From Nitrospirota bacterium (GTDB taxonomy: Bacteria; UBA2233): a stretch of DNA of 6,387 bases. The stretch lies in the NCBI GenBank assembly GCA_011620345.1, contig WOZJ01000038.1, positions 1 to 6,387 on the forward strand, read 5' to 3'. A program made the position numbers and the translations under genes. The notes under the pieces are model-generated. The model worked only from the letters and a program-made list of their open reading frames with translations. It had not been told where the DNA came from and did no database searches. Below are positions 5,511-6,387 of this stretch, piece after piece. The first letter of the stretch is position 1, and every line of letters starts with the position of its first letter.

Positions 5511-6387
5511 TTGAAACCTTACCAAGCAAGGGGTTCCGATCGCGGGTTCACGCTCGTAGAGCTGCTCGTGGGCGTGGCCGTCTCCGGACTCGTTGCGCTG
5601 TTCCTCTTCTGGATGGTAGCCCAGGACGCCCGCTTCAAGGCGCTCGAGCGGGCAAGGGCGGGCGTGCGCGATAAGGTCCAGTTGGCCATCGACCTGTTTC
5701 AAGAGGACTTCCGAGGGATCGAGAGCACGGACGGCCTCGAGGCGAGGCCTGGGTCTTTTTACGTGCAATCGGACAAGGGGTTGCTTACGCTCAACTGGGG
5801 CGTTCGCTTCAAGCGCTGGCTATATTTAAGCGAGAGCGGCAGGCCGGGCTTCCAGCCTCTCTGGGTTGTGTGGGGGGCAAAGAAGGGCTCGCGCCCCGAT
5901 CCATACTGGACGCTCTACCGGATCGTGCACCGGGAAGCCTACGGGCGCATGATCGAGGTATCCCGTCTTGAACTCAAGCCTTTGACCAGAGCCGAGTTGC
6001 ACCTCTTTGGCCTGAACGAAAGGGCCGAGCCAGGCCCTGGCGCCCTTGTCCGGCTGGATAAAACCTACCCCTATAGCGTTCCATCCAGTAAACTCGAGCG
6101 CCTGGCCTACGCCGAGCTAGAGATCGATGCGCTAGCCCAGACGGGAGCAAGCCAAAGGATGCTCGGGACGTTCGGGCAGAACTACCGCCCCTACCGGTTC
6201 GTCGCACGTGCCCAGCCAAGGAACATCGACGCGGCGTTTATCAACCCAAAGCCTCTGTCAGGGGTTTCGTTGCCCCCGCCCAAAGCGGAGAGTGATGCCA
6301 TGGATAGGGTGGACTACATCGCAGAGGGGGTGAAAACCGTCACCATCGAGGCGCTGCAGGCCGGCCTTCAGGTCATCCAGTTGGCCG
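5511..6387 (+). CDS. PilW-like minor pilin, 3' end beyond window
   Basis: The frame is open from TTG 5511 to the window end: 292 codons with no stop, so the protein is longer than that. The leader MKPYQARGSDRG is cut after Gly12, giving mature F-T-L-V-E with Glu17 at +5 and the hydrophobic helix LLVGVAVSGLVALFLFWMVA (about 18-37). Residues 38-70 form a polar amphipathic helix ending LFQEDFRGIES, as in PilW/GspJ proteins ('a....l..d.r'). The remaining ~220 residues are a large domain with aromatic and Arg-rich strands (for example LYLSESGRPG and PYWTLYRIVH) and a Pro-rich patch GVSLPPPKAE at 251-260. No cysteine is visible. It follows the PilV-like gene by 13 bases. PilW is favoured over GspJ because of its size and the PilX/FimU/PilV neighbours. 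It is predicted to be processed by the upstream peptidase and to act in the minor pilin complex. Confidence 0.85.
   Translation, partial: MKPYQARGSDRGFTLVELLVGVAVSGLVALFLFWMVAQDARFKALERARAGVRDKVQLAIDLFQEDFRGIESTDGLEARPGSFYVQSDKGLLTLNWGVRFKRWLYLSESGRPGFQPLWVVWGAKKGSRPDPYWTLYRIVHREAYGRMIEVSRLELKPLTRAELHLFGLNERAEPGPGALVRLDKTYPYSVPSSKLERLAYAELEIDALAQTGASQRMLGTFGQNYRPYRFVARAQPRNIDAAFINPKPLSGVSLPPPKAESDAMDRVDYIAEGVKTVTIEALQAGLQVIQLA

Overview
The window is a dense block of eight protein-coding genes, all on the + strand. Neighbouring genes overlap by 3 to 14 bases or are separated by 3 to 13 bases, so they read as one operon. There are no RNA genes, mobile elements, CRISPR arrays or gene-free stretches over 300 bases, and I see no internal promoter or terminator. 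Both ends are open: the first gene is already open at base 3, and the last has no stop before base 6387.

The left half (bases 1-3347) encodes, in order, a membrane-anchored helical-repeat protein, an ABC transporter ATPase, an ABC-2 type permease and a type IV prepilin peptidase. This order matches the pilG-pilH-pilI-pilD segment of the Myxococcus xanthus type IV pilus locus, where the ABC transporter genes have been linked to pilus biogenesis. The right half (3335-6387) encodes four pilin-like proteins: a PilX-like protein without Glu+5, a FimU/GspH-like pseudopilin, a PilV-like pseudopilin and a PilW-like minor pilin. The last three have a prepilin leader ending in Gly, followed by Phe and a Glu at mature position 5, so they are expected substrates of the peptidase encoded just upstream. 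PilY1, an adhesin often encoded with this set, would be a reasonable expectation beyond base 6387.

The host is probably a Gram-negative bacterium with a moderately high GC content (high fifties by eye). The pilGHI-D-like arrangement points to the former Deltaproteobacteria (Myxococcota, Bdellovibrionota, Desulfobacterota) or a related uncultured lineage; the phylum is inference. Two pilin genes appear to start at TTG behind strong ribosome binding sites.

Working model (inference): the peptidase processes the minor pilins, which form the priming complex for a type IV pilus. The ABC transporter and its helical-repeat partner supply an accessory export or envelope function for that pilus. Nothing here demands a wholly new system. 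The most notable points are the ABC transporter embedded in a pilus operon, a GspG-like C-terminal segment in the first protein, the PilX-like protein without Glu+5, and 8-base homopolymer runs in three genes.
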